Source: Clostridia bacterium (lineage in GTDB: Bacteria; Bacillota; Clostridia; UMGS1810). From it: a stretch of DNA of 9,019 nt. Where the stretch lies: positions 1-9,019 of the forward strand of contig JAFVSB010000161.1 of NCBI GenBank assembly GCA_017503945.1, given 5' to 3'. The notes below the pieces were generated by a model. The model was not told where the DNA came from, did not search any database, and saw nothing but the letters and a program-made list of their open reading frames with translations. Position 1 is the first letter of the stretch, and each line of letters begins with the position of its first letter. The position numbers and the translations under genes were made by a program. Positions 1 through 4,908 of this stretch are shown one piece after another.

Positions 1-1
1 A

Positions 2-517
2 AACCAGAAAGCGGTGCAGGCGGCTCAAAAGCATTATGATATTTGGCGCAAAAGTATTGGTGCAGATGATACACCAAAAACGCTTGCAAAATATTATGAA
101 ATGAAGTATAATAATAAAACAGAGTATGAATTACTTGAGAGATATGCAAAAAGTGTTGAATCGGGTGCGATGACACCTCTGATTAATTATTCTGGGTTTA
201 AATCGTTAATAAATGAAATTAACGAGCAGATTGTCGGTATTTCTACATCTACCGATTTGATTATCCGTTCTCAAAGTAATCACTTTGTTGAAAGAGTTGT
301 TGGTACTATGAAAGACCCGAAGAATGGTAAAATACGCAATGGTGTTAGTATTTTGGATATTAAGGCTACTTTGCAAAAGCCATATAAAGTGGGTAAAATC
401 AAATATGACAATAATGGTAGTCCAAGTATCAGATATAGTGGGGATAATTGTCAAGTAACAGTCAATCCGTCAAACGGTAATTTGATACAAGTTAATCCCA
501 GAAAGAAAGGTGTGTAA
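2..517 (+). CDS. C-terminal part of a phage minor capsid (MuF-type) protein with BECR-like nuclease/toxin domain (5' end outside window)
   Basis: The reading frame is open to the left edge, so the GTG at 14 is probably internal; 171 residues are visible, numbered here from position 2. Residues 1-20 (Q/A/K-rich, then HYDIWRKSIGAD) resemble the end of the head-morphogenesis domain of MuF/SPP1 gp7-type minor capsid proteins. From about residue 86 the protein changes character: SNHFVERV (92-99, H94, E97, R98), GVSILDIKATLQKP (114-127) and SIRYSGDN (142-149, R144, Y145) followed by short beta-like segments with VNP turns. The pattern 'SxHxxxR... Gvs..dI...L..P... R/Y...' is that of small BECR-fold RNase-like domains (PBECR/DUF4258-like) found at the C-terminus of such phage proteins. 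This part is strongly basic, as expected for RNA binding. The position just before the scaffold and capsid genes fits a minor head protein. The phage context is secure; the nuclease assignment is pattern recognition only and activity is unknown. Confidence 0.6.
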   Translation, partial: NQKAVQAAQKHYDIWRKSIGADDTPKTLAKYYEMKYNNKTEYELLERYAKSVESGAMTPLINYSGFKSLINEINEQIVGISTSTDLIIRSQSNHFVERVVGTMKDPKNGKIRNGVSILDIKATLQKPYKVGKIKYDNNGSPSIRYSGDNCQVTVNPSNGNLIQVNPRKKGV

Positions 518-519
518 CA

Positions 520-720
520 ATGAAATTTAAAATGTCGGAAAAAAGCAGAAAATTTCTTGAAAAGCATATACCTAACTATGCAAATTGTTCTGATATTAAT
601 GATTTACTTGATGAAATTGACGATTTCATTGTTTTGAAAGGTATGCACAACCAAGATACTTTAACGAAACTCGGGATTGAAGCTCAGAATGTGTTTGACG
701 ATATATTTGATAACAATTAA
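520..720 (+). CDS. Small acidic protein, candidate immunity protein for the upstream toxin-like domain
   Basis: This 66-residue protein starts 2 nt after the stop of the toxin-like gene, with an AGAAAGG ribosome binding site (504-510) 9 nt before the ATG, so the two are almost certainly co-translated. I do not recognise a named family. It looks fully helical: a basic N-terminus (residues 1-15, five lysines and one arginine), then an acidic half (SDINDLLDEIDDFI at 24-37 and EAQNVFDDIFDNN at 54-66). By count it has 13 acidic and 8 basic residues, with nearly all acid in the C-terminal two thirds. There is no signal peptide or membrane segment. A short acidic protein directly behind a basic RNase-like C-terminus is the usual arrangement for a toxin with its cognate immunity protein, so that role is inferred from position and charge only. 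An in-frame ATG at 532 is an alternative start with a poorer site. It could also be an unrelated cargo gene. Confidence 0.75.
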   Translation: MKFKMSEKSRKFLEKHIPNYANCSDINDLLDEIDDFIVLKGMHNQDTLTKLGIEAQNVFDDIFDNN

Positions 721-750
721 CAATCCCTCAGTCTTTGCTGCGCAAATCCA

Positions 751-777
751 GCTCCCTTTACACAAGGGAGCCTTTTT
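751..777 (+). terminator. Intrinsic terminator after the candidate immunity gene
   Basis: A perfect 8-bp stem, GCTCCCTT (751-758) with AAGGGAGC (764-771), closes a 5-nt loop TACAC and is followed by C and five T residues. It lies 31 nt after the stop at 720, and the U-run continues directly into the conserved 15-mer. Confidence 0.85.
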
Positions 778-787
778 AGTACAAAAA
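773..787 (+). repeat. 15-base intergenic repeat, copy 1
   Basis: TTTTTAGTACAAAAA is an exact match to copies at 1150-1164 and 1248-1262. In all three places its T-run is the U-tract of a terminator and its A-run leads into a ribosome binding site. The core is near-palindromic (TTTTT-n-GTAC-n-AAAAA). Confidence 0.85.
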
Positions 788-790
788 TTT

Positions 791-795
791 GGAGG
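791..795 (+). promoter_or_regulatory. Ribosome binding site fixing the start of the YjcQ-family gene
   Basis: GGAGG lies 7 nt before the ATG at 803. The same frame stays open back to an ATG at 677, but that start would overlap the upstream gene and run through a terminator. This site therefore decides for 803. Confidence 0.8.
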
Positions 796-802
796 TTCAG
801 GC

Positions 803-1120
803 ATGAGCGACAATTTTAAATGCATTTATAAAATACTTAAAGCTTTAGAAGCCGCTTTGGATTATGATAATCCGGATTTGGAATGTATTGGCCATGAAAA
901 TCTTGAAATATCAAAACAACGATGGAACGCATATATAGAAATGCTTTACGACAGCGGATATGTGAAAAATGCGATTATTAAAACAAATGTTGATGGCGGT
1001 AAAAAGGTTGACATCTCTAATATGCAGATTACACTCAAAGGACTTGAATATCTCACTGAAAACAGCATTATGCAGCGAATGTACAAGGCTGCAAAAGGAA
1101 TTAAAGATATAATTTCATAA
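803..1120 (+). CDS. YjcQ-family phage protein
   Basis: A 105-residue soluble protein whose pattern matches the YjcQ family: FKCIYKILKALEAAL near the N-terminus, DNPDLECIGHENLEISKQRWNAYIEMLYDSGYV (about 22-55), a short beta segment, then ITLKGLEYLTENSIMQRM (about 77-94). Family members are about 100 residues and are thought to adopt a winged-helix-like fold; they are frequent in phages and prophages of Firmicutes, and their function is not established. The helix-helix-helix-wing order (YDSGYV, then ITLKGLEYL) resembles MarR/PadR-like folds, so nucleic-acid binding is possible but unproven. The gene stands alone between two terminators, each followed by the same 15-mer, and is AT-rich compared with the structural genes downstream. 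This suggests a self-contained accessory cassette rather than a virion component. Confidence 0.85.
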   Translation: MSDNFKCIYKILKALEAALDYDNPDLECIGHENLEISKQRWNAYIEMLYDSGYVKNAIIKTNVDGGKKVDISNMQITLKGLEYLTENSIMQRMYKAAKGIKDIIS

Positions 1121-1126
1121 TTGACT

Positions 1127-1154
1127 AACACTCTCTCGATGGAGGGTGTTTTTT
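1127..1154 (+). terminator. Intrinsic terminator after the YjcQ-family gene
   Basis: A 10-bp stem pairs AACACTCTCT (1127-1136) with GGAGGGTGTT (1141-1150), with two G-U pairs and loop CGAT. The T-run extends to 1154. It begins 6 nt after the stop codon at 1120 and merges with the second copy of the 15-mer. Confidence 0.88.
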
Positions 1155-1164
1155 AGTACAAAAA
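1150..1164 (+). repeat. 15-base intergenic repeat, copy 2
   Basis: This is the second exact copy of TTTTTAGTACAAAAA. Here the flanking T-run and A-run are each one base longer. The distance to the next ribosome binding site (GGAGG at 1181) is 16 nt, longer than in copies 1 and 3, because of an AT-rich insert 'ttaatatatgtaatt'. Confidence 0.85.
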
Positions 1165-1192
1165 ATTAATATATGTAATTGGAGGAAATGGT

Positions 1193-1222
1193 ATGAAGCG
1201 ACTATGGTGCAAGCCACCTTAG
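1193..1222 (+). CDS. Possible 9-residue leader peptide MKRLWCKPP, or remnant of a lost cassette gene
   Basis: An ATG at 1193 follows a near-ideal ribosome binding site (GGAGG at 1181-1185, 7-nt spacing) and reads ATG AAG CGA CTA TGG TGC AAG CCA CCT TAG. The TAG (1220-1222) overlaps the first two bases of the terminator stem beginning at 1221. The peptide is too short for a folded protein. The peptide ends in Pro-Pro-stop, a context that slows ribosomes, and the terminator lies within a ribosome footprint of the stop. This layout is compatible with leader-peptide attenuation ahead of the scaffold and capsid genes. The simpler alternative is a cassette whose gene was deleted, leaving its start region and terminator. 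A second ATG at 1188 reads only two codons. Translation is inferred, not shown. Confidence 0.35.
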   Translation: MKRLWCKPP

Positions 1223-1252
1223 CACTTTGCAGAAAATGCAAGGTGCTTTTTT
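1221..1252 (+). terminator. Intrinsic terminator/attenuator upstream of the scaffold gene
   Basis: A strong 11-bp stem, AGCACTTTGCA (1221-1231) with TGCAAGGTGCT (1237-1247) and one G-U pair, has loop GAAAA and runs into T residues to 1252. It sits 31 nt before the scaffold start, so it must be read through for capsid production unless a promoter lies in the short gap. The upstream bases TGCAAG (1208-1213) can pair, with a bulge, to CTTTGCA (1225-1231), which would compete with the terminator. Confidence 0.88.
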
Positions 1253-1262
1253 AGTACAAAAA
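1248..1262 (+). repeat. 15-base intergenic repeat, copy 3
   Basis: This is the third exact copy of TTTTTAGTACAAAAA, again formed by the terminator U-run and followed by TTTT and the scaffold gene's ribosome binding site. Confidence 0.85.
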
Positions 1263-1283
1263 TTTTGAAAGGAGCAACACAAA

Positions 1284-1787
1284 ATGGTATTTTTGAAAGA
1301 CATTTTAGGCGACGAGCTCTATGAGCAGGTTGCCGCCAAGCTTGAGGGCACGGACATCAAGCTTGCAAACATTGCTGATGGATCATTTGTAGACAAGGCT
1401 ACATATGATGCCGACATCGAAAAGGCAAAAAAAGAGGCCTTGGCTTCGGCAGACACATCTGAGCTCGACGGTGTAAAGGCTGAAAACGATAACCTCAAAA
1501 AGGAAATCGACAAGCTCAAATTTGACTCTGCATTGGAGCTCAAGCTTGCCACAAGCGGTGCGAAAAATGCAAAGGCTCTGAAAGGTCTCATAGACACCTC
1601 TAAGCTCACCATGGGCGAGAGCGGTCTTGAAGGTTTTGACGAACAGCTCGAAGCTATCAAAGCAGATAATGATTATCTCTTTGCTGTAGCTGTTCCGGGC
1701 GGACTCTCTCACGGTTCTCCCGAACGAAAGCTCAATGGAGTTGAAAAAGCTTTTGCTGAAATCAACCCCGATGTAAAAATTGATTAA
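1284..1787 (+). CDS. Phage capsid scaffold protein (Gp20-type minor structural protein)
   Basis: A 167-residue protein with the order typical of Gp20-type scaffolds. A short helical N-terminus (FLKDILGDELYEQVAAKL, 3-20) is followed by a VDKATYDADIEKAKKEAL region, a charged coiled-coil-like stretch (about 58-85, VKAENDNLKKEIDKLKF), then a helical part with SGAKNAKALKGLIDTSKL (about 92-109). The C-terminal tail is GSPERKLNGVEKAFAEINP. Scaffolds of this kind guide coat-protein assembly into the prohead and are lost before DNA packaging. The start is fixed by GAAAGGAG at 1267-1274. The gene directly precedes the major capsid gene, the usual position. Composition is much richer in GC than the upstream cassette zone. 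Length is within the normal range for the family. Confidence 0.92.
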   Translation: MVFLKDILGDELYEQVAAKLEGTDIKLANIADGSFVDKATYDADIEKAKKEALASADTSELDGVKAENDNLKKEIDKLKFDSALELKLATSGAKNAKALKGLIDTSKLTMGESGLEGFDEQLEAIKADNDYLFAVAVPGGLSHGSPERKLNGVEKAFAEINPDVKID

Positions 1788-1804
1788 GAAGGAGGGCAAA
1801 TACT

Positions 1805-2884
1805 ATGCCACACGAACCACAGGAAAGATATAGCGCGCTTGTGCTCGCTAAACTCAGAAAAGATTTGAAGCTCAAGGACGGCGTTGTTTTCAACAACGAC
1901 TACGAGGGCAACCCCACTGCCGGTGCAGTTAAAATCCCTGTCAGAGACACCGAGGTGCCTGTCAGTGATTATGACAAAGCAAACGGCATTAAAGGAAGTC
2001 ACGGCTCTACCGGATATGAAACTGTTGTTATCAGCAAGGACAAAGCAATCAACGAAATCATTGACGGTTATGACGCTGCTGCAGTTCCCGACAAGATTGT
2101 TGCCGAAAGACTTTCAAGCGGCACATATGCGCTTGCGGTTGCCATGGACACCGACGGCGGCAATGCGCTCCTTGCAGGCTCAACCCCCACAGGTGTTGAA
2201 CAGCTCACCAAAGACAACATCTATGGTGTGATTGTTGACATCAGAAAGGAAATGAACAAGGCAAATATCCCCAATGACGGCAGAAGATATCTCCTTGTTA
2301 CTCCCGATGCAGAGGCTCTTATCCTCAAATCACCCGAATTTATTTCGGCATCGTCACTCGGTGATGAAGTGAAAGAGACCGGTGCAATCGGTAAAATTGC
2401 AGGCTTTAATGTTATTCCCTGGAATGACGATACTGCAAACCTTCAGATGATTGCAGGTCACCCCAGATTTGCAACCAGAATTAAGGAATTTGCCGTTAAG
2501 CCCCATGTGCAGAGTCTTGACGGCTCGGGCAATTACATTGGTGCATGTGCAGTTCAGGGCAGACAGGTTTATGACCACAAGGTGCTCCGTTCTGTAGCAA
2601 TCCGCGCGGTTTATTCGCCTAAGCTTCTTTATGCATCAGCTGCTCCCGGCGGCACAGCCAACACAACCATTGTTACCGTGACAGGTGCAGAGGGCAATCT
2701 GTTCTACAGAGTAAATCCTGCTCTCAGAGCCAAATTCGGTGAAGCAACCGACGATACCTTTGCTGCTCTCACCTCCGGCGACACCAAGATTGCTGCTGTA
2801 AAAGATGCAGTAATTGAGATTGTTGAGGTTGGTGGTGACGGCACTGTTGTTGCCTCCGGCTATGCGCATGCAGTCGTAAAATAA
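1805..2884 (+). CDS. Major capsid protein, HK97-type fold
   Basis: A 359-residue protein directly behind the scaffold gene, with a strong AAGGAGGG ribosome binding site (1789-1795). The N-terminus (YSALVLAKLRKDLKLKDGVVFN) is followed by a region like the extended E-loop and N-arm of HK97-type coats (VKIPVRDTEVPVSDYDKANG, about 43-62). The central domain contains DNIYGVIVDIRKEMNKANIP (spine-helix-like) and GRRYLLVTPDAEALIL. The fold then ends in IAGFNVIPWND, FAVKPHVQSL and RSVAIRAVYSPKLLY (about residue 276). About 75 further residues follow after a GG-containing linker (APGGTAN, from 280): a beta-rich segment starting TTIVTVTG and ending YAHAVVK, which looks like an appended surface domain. 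The protein forms the icosahedral shell. The identity is secure from motifs and gene order; the role of the extra domain is inferred. Confidence 0.93.
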   Translation: MPHEPQERYSALVLAKLRKDLKLKDGVVFNNDYEGNPTAGAVKIPVRDTEVPVSDYDKANGIKGSHGSTGYETVVISKDKAINEIIDGYDAAAVPDKIVAERLSSGTYALAVAMDTDGGNALLAGSTPTGVEQLTKDNIYGVIVDIRKEMNKANIPNDGRRYLLVTPDAEALILKSPEFISASSLGDEVKETGAIGKIAGFNVIPWNDDTANLQMIAGHPRFATRIKEFAVKPHVQSLDGSGNYIGACAVQGRQVYDHKVLRSVAIRAVYSPKLLYASAAPGGTANTTIVTVTGAEGNLFYRVNPALRAKFGEATDDTFAALTSGDTKIAAVKDAVIEIVEVGGDGTVVASGYAHAVVK

Positions 2885-2907
2885 AATGATGAGTTGAGGA
2901 GGACGCT

Positions 2908-3261
2908 ATGTACGCAGATAAAGAATATTATATAAACACTTTTTGTGCCGGGAACGAGCCGAAGCTCTCCGAGGCTGAGTGTACAATGTATCTGAGGAAG
3001 GCAAGCGTCTTCCTCGATTCTCTTTTTGTATCAAAGAAGCCGTCTGAGCCTTATGAGGCATGTGTGAAAGATGCCTGCTGTGAGATTGCCGACTGCTTGT
3101 ATGTGTCAGAGTCCAGAGCCGGAATTGCATCGGAAAACAATGACGGATATTCCGTAACATATGTTGCAAAATCGGACAAAAGCTCTGCATCGGCAGATGC
3201 GCATGCAATAGCGCAAAGGTATCTGGCGCACACAGGACTGCTCTATAGGGGGATTGGCTGA
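2908..3261 (+). CDS. Head-tail connector (gp6/gp15-like adaptor)
   Basis: A 117-residue, largely helical protein starting MYADKEYYINTFCAG, with a second helix (LSEAECTMYLRKASVFLDSLF) and a third cysteine-rich helix (YEACVKDACCEIADCLYVSES). A flexible serine-rich segment is followed by a C-terminal helix (ADAHAIAQRYLAHTGLLYRG). The three-helix arrangement and its place as the first gene after the major capsid protein match phage connector proteins that sit under the portal (HK97 gp6 or SPP1 gp15 type). The start is supported by GAGGAGGA at 2896-2903. Its stop codon overlaps the next ATG by one base (TGATG), so translation is coupled. Five cysteines, four of them within one helix, are unusual for a connector. 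Confidence 0.82.
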   Translation: MYADKEYYINTFCAGNEPKLSEAECTMYLRKASVFLDSLFVSKKPSEPYEACVKDACCEIADCLYVSESRAGIASENNDGYSVTYVAKSDKSSASADAHAIAQRYLAHTGLLYRGIG

Positions 3262-3572
3262 TGATTACACACTCAAGCATTACTCTTTTTCATTATGACG
3301 ATAAAAAAGAGGAATATATAAGGCAGTTTTTCAAAGAAGCCTCCGTCTATTATGACCACAGGTCGGCACCTGCCCAAAATGGCTTTGTGCACGCAAACAC
3401 TGTGACAGTGCGCATACCTACCAAGGAAAGCATCATCATCAAAGAGGGCGATTATGTCTACATTGGTGATATGCGTTTTCTCAACCGCGAAGCTTCCCTC
3501 AAGGTGACAGGTTTTTCTGACAATCGAAAGGGCAGCGCTCCTGTTTGGCATTGGAGGATAAACTGTGAGTAG
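3261..3572 (+). CDS. Head-closure/minor capsid protein (DUF6751-like)
   Basis: A 103-residue beta-rich protein. It opens ITHSSITLFHYDDKKEEYIRQFFKEASVYYD, then has FVHANTVTVRIPT (about 42-54), an EGDYVYIGD segment (about 62-70) and a final VWHWRINCE. The 'tITlf...Y....f..vs....... .ntvtVrIP.......GDyi..G' pattern is that of the small neck proteins encoded second after the capsid gene in Firmicutes siphophages. By analogy with SPP1 gp16 and HK97 gp7 it would close the portal channel after packaging. The ATG at 3261 shares its A with the preceding TGA. No separate strong ribosome binding site is present beyond the AGGGGG at 3247-3252, so coupling probably drives initiation. The family name is from memory; the position supports the role. 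Confidence 0.75.
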   Translation: MITHSSITLFHYDDKKEEYIRQFFKEASVYYDHRSAPAQNGFVHANTVTVRIPTKESIIIKEGDYVYIGDMRFLNREASLKVTGFSDNRKGSAPVWHWRINCE

Positions 3573-3906
3573 CATAAGCGTAAAGCTCAAGACGCAGAGC
3601 CTCAAGAAGATGCTTGCAAAGAGAGGTCTCGAGGACGGCGGCGAGGTGCAGCAGTTCATTGATAATGAAGTAATGAGGAAGATGGAGCCATATATGCAGC
3701 ATGACACCGGGCAAATGATAAAATCAATGCAACGCTCAACAAAACCAGGAAGCGGTGAAGTGCTTGTAAATGTGCCATATGCGCATATGAGACTCCACAA
3801 AGGCCCCACAAAGGGGCTCAGAGGTCCACAGTATTTTGAACGAATGAAAGCCGACCACCTCGAGGAAATATTAGACGGAGCACAGAAAGTAGCAGGAGGA
3901 AAATAA
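3565..3906 (+). CDS. Minor capsid protein, gp10-like (Minor_capsid_2-type)
   Basis: A 113-residue protein beginning at a GTG (3565) with GGAGG at 3553-3557 and overlapping the preceding gene by 8 nt. Recognisable features are an N-terminal SVKLKTQSLKKML, QQFIDNEVMRKMEPYMQHDTGQMIKSM (about 29-55, with the conserved 'P....DTG.L..S' core as PYMQHDTGQMIKSM), YAHMRLHKGPTKGLRG and a C-terminal YFERMKADHLEEILDGAQKVAGGK. The last motif (WFERMK.DH...IL.GA....GG) is characteristic of the family. Such proteins belong to the head-tail interface or tail-completion set between closure and tail-terminator genes. Length is normal, although the loop between the DTG and FERMK motifs is short. Confidence 0.88.
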   Translation: MSSISVKLKTQSLKKMLAKRGLEDGGEVQQFIDNEVMRKMEPYMQHDTGQMIKSMQRSTKPGSGEVLVNVPYAHMRLHKGPTKGLRGPQYFERMKADHLEEILDGAQKVAGGK

Positions 3907-3907
3907 C

Positions 3908-4327
3908 ATGTTCACCCAAGCTGTAAAGAAATACATTGAAGCTTGCCCGCTTATCACAAAGAGCAAAATCAATGTAAACTATCTCGGTGAAAAGCCGGTG
4001 AAGTATTCCATTGACAATGTGCCTGCAAAGCCAATTGTCAAGCAATACACCGACGGCGGCAGCCTGAGACAGTATCTGTTTGTTTTCGCTTCAAGAGAGG
4101 CGTATGACGAAAATGCTCTTGAAAACATGAACACTGCCAAGTTCTTTGAGGAATTTGAGAGTTGGATTGAAGCTCAGAACGCCGCCAAGGTGTTCCCTGA
4201 TAGCCCCAGTCCAAAGGTTAAGGTCACAAGAATTGAGACATTAACCAGTGGCTATCTCTTTGATTCTAATACAAAGACGGCAAGATTTCAGATTCAGTGC
4301 AAAATAACTTATAAGAAGGAAGTGTAA
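3908..4327 (+). CDS. Tail completion/terminator protein (Minor_capsid_3-type)
   Basis: A 139-residue alpha/beta protein starting one base after the preceding stop, with AGGAGG at 3894-3899. It has an N-terminal helix (MFTQAVKKYIEACPLI), then VNYLGEKPVKYSIDNVPAKPIVKQYTDGGSLRQYLFVFASREAY, a helix FEEFESWIEAQNAA (about 82-95), the sequence VKVTRIETLTSGYLFDSNTKTARFQIQCKITY near the C-terminus, and a KKEV end. The 'G....Q..F.f.....y' strand, FxxFxxWIxxQN helix and final 'tARyqIqc.l.Y' strand are typical of the family, which corresponds to tail terminators of the gpU/gp17 type. It directly precedes the tail tube gene, as expected. Confidence 0.88.
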   Translation: MFTQAVKKYIEACPLITKSKINVNYLGEKPVKYSIDNVPAKPIVKQYTDGGSLRQYLFVFASREAYDENALENMNTAKFFEEFESWIEAQNAAKVFPDSPSPKVKVTRIETLTSGYLFDSNTKTARFQIQCKITYKKEV

Positions 4328-4330
4328 ACT

Positions 4331-4819
4331 ATGACCGGCAGACATGAAGTTGTTGCGTTTATGGGCGTTAAAAGCGGAGAGACCGTTGTCTATAAACGCA
4401 TGAGAGATTTTGAGGAAATGTCAACCTCCCGAAATCCCGAAAAATATGAACCAAAGTATGTTGACGAAAAGAACAAAAGAAGCACCGTCACTGGATATGC
4501 TACTTCGACATCCTACAAGTTCGATTATGACCCCGACAACGAGGTTCATTCCGTTATCACCGACATTACCGAGCTTGAGAAGACCGGCAACGATGCAGTT
4601 GTTGAAATTGTCATTGTCAATATGGCAAAGCCTTCTGAAGAGGGCGGCAGCTCTTTCGCTGCTTTCCGCAGAAAGTTCACAGTGACACCCAACACCGATG
4701 GTGATGATGCCAATGTAATGAAATACAGCGGCTCATTTGATGCCAATGGTGTGCTTGAGGTTGGCAGTGCAACCACCAAGGATGAATGGGACACTGCAGA
4801 ATTTACTGTAAACGAATAA
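4331..4819 (+). CDS. Major tail (tube) protein
   Basis: A 162-residue beta-rich protein with a GAAGGAAG ribosome binding site (4316-4323) and a 3-nt gap to the gene before. It contains FMGVKSGETVVYKRMRDFEEMSTSRNPEKYEPKYVDEKNKRSTVTGYATSTSYKFDYDP (about 10-68), EVHSVITDITELEKTGNDAVVEIVIVNM, a loop rich in E/G/S (KPSEEGGSSFAAFRRKF) and a C-terminal beta segment ending TAEFTVNE. The 'N....Y..kYvDe......vtGy..s..y.fD' pattern and the position between tail terminator and tail chaperones mark it as the tube subunit. No extra Ig-like domain is present. An unusual feature follows immediately: a long palindromic repeat 12 nt after its stop. Confidence 0.87.
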   Translation: MTGRHEVVAFMGVKSGETVVYKRMRDFEEMSTSRNPEKYEPKYVDEKNKRSTVTGYATSTSYKFDYDPDNEVHSVITDITELEKTGNDAVVEIVIVNMAKPSEEGGSSFAAFRRKFTVTPNTDGDDANVMKYSGSFDANGVLEVGSATTKDEWDTAEFTVNE

Positions 4820-4831
4820 TTATCACTTTGT

Positions 4832-4884
4832 CATTCTGAGCGAAGCGAAGAATCCCTTTGAGATTCCTCGCTGTGCTCGGAATG
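4832..4884. repeat. Long imperfect palindrome, REP/MITE-like dispersed repeat
   Basis: Two 23-nt arms (4832-4854 and 4862-4884) flank the 7-nt loop CCTTTGA. By hand pairing there are 19 Watson-Crick pairs, 2 G-U pairs and 2 mismatches. The left arm starts CATTCTGAGCGAAGCGAAG. There is no T-run after it, so it is not a standard intrinsic terminator. From memory, the 'GTCATTCTGAGCGAAGCGAAGAATC' type (written here only as a name) is a dispersed intergenic palindrome of bacterial chromosomes. It separates the tail tube gene from the chaperone gene, where most neighbours overlap or nearly touch. Confidence 0.8.
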
Positions 4885-4894
4885 GCTGTAGATA

Positions 4895-4900
4895 CGGAGG
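4895..4900 (+). promoter_or_regulatory. Ribosome binding site fixing the start of the first tail chaperone gene
   Basis: CGGAGG lies 8 nt before the ATG at 4909. The same frame is open back to an ATG at 4858, but that start lies in the loop of the palindrome and has no such site. The 4909 start is preferred. Confidence 0.82.
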
Positions 4901-4908
4901 TAATAAAG

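Noticed and set aside
677..802. Longer N-terminus for the YjcQ-family protein from an ATG at 677
   Set aside because: It would overlap the upstream gene and translate through a terminator, while GGAGG sits correctly before 803 and the family begins there.
1108..1113. TATAAT as a -10 box
   Set aside because: It is inside the YjcQ-family coding region with no matching -35, in AT-rich sequence where it is expected by chance.
1121..1160. TTGACT at 1121 as a -35 promoter element
   Set aside because: No -10-like hexamer occurs at 16-18 nt spacing; the sequence there is the terminator stem.
751..1262. CRISPR-like array from the three 15-mer repeats
   Set aside because: Only three short copies, unequal spacing (377 and 98 bases) and genes between them; not an array.
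3273..3809. Open frame of 178 codons on the - strand with hydrophobic stretches
   Set aside because: It lies opposite three well-supported connector genes, has no convincing ribosome binding site and no recognisable family; antisense shadow.
4858..4908. Longer N-terminus for the first tail chaperone from an ATG at 4858
   Set aside because: The added residues come from the palindrome arm and have no ribosome binding site; CGGAGG at 4895 fits the 4909 start.
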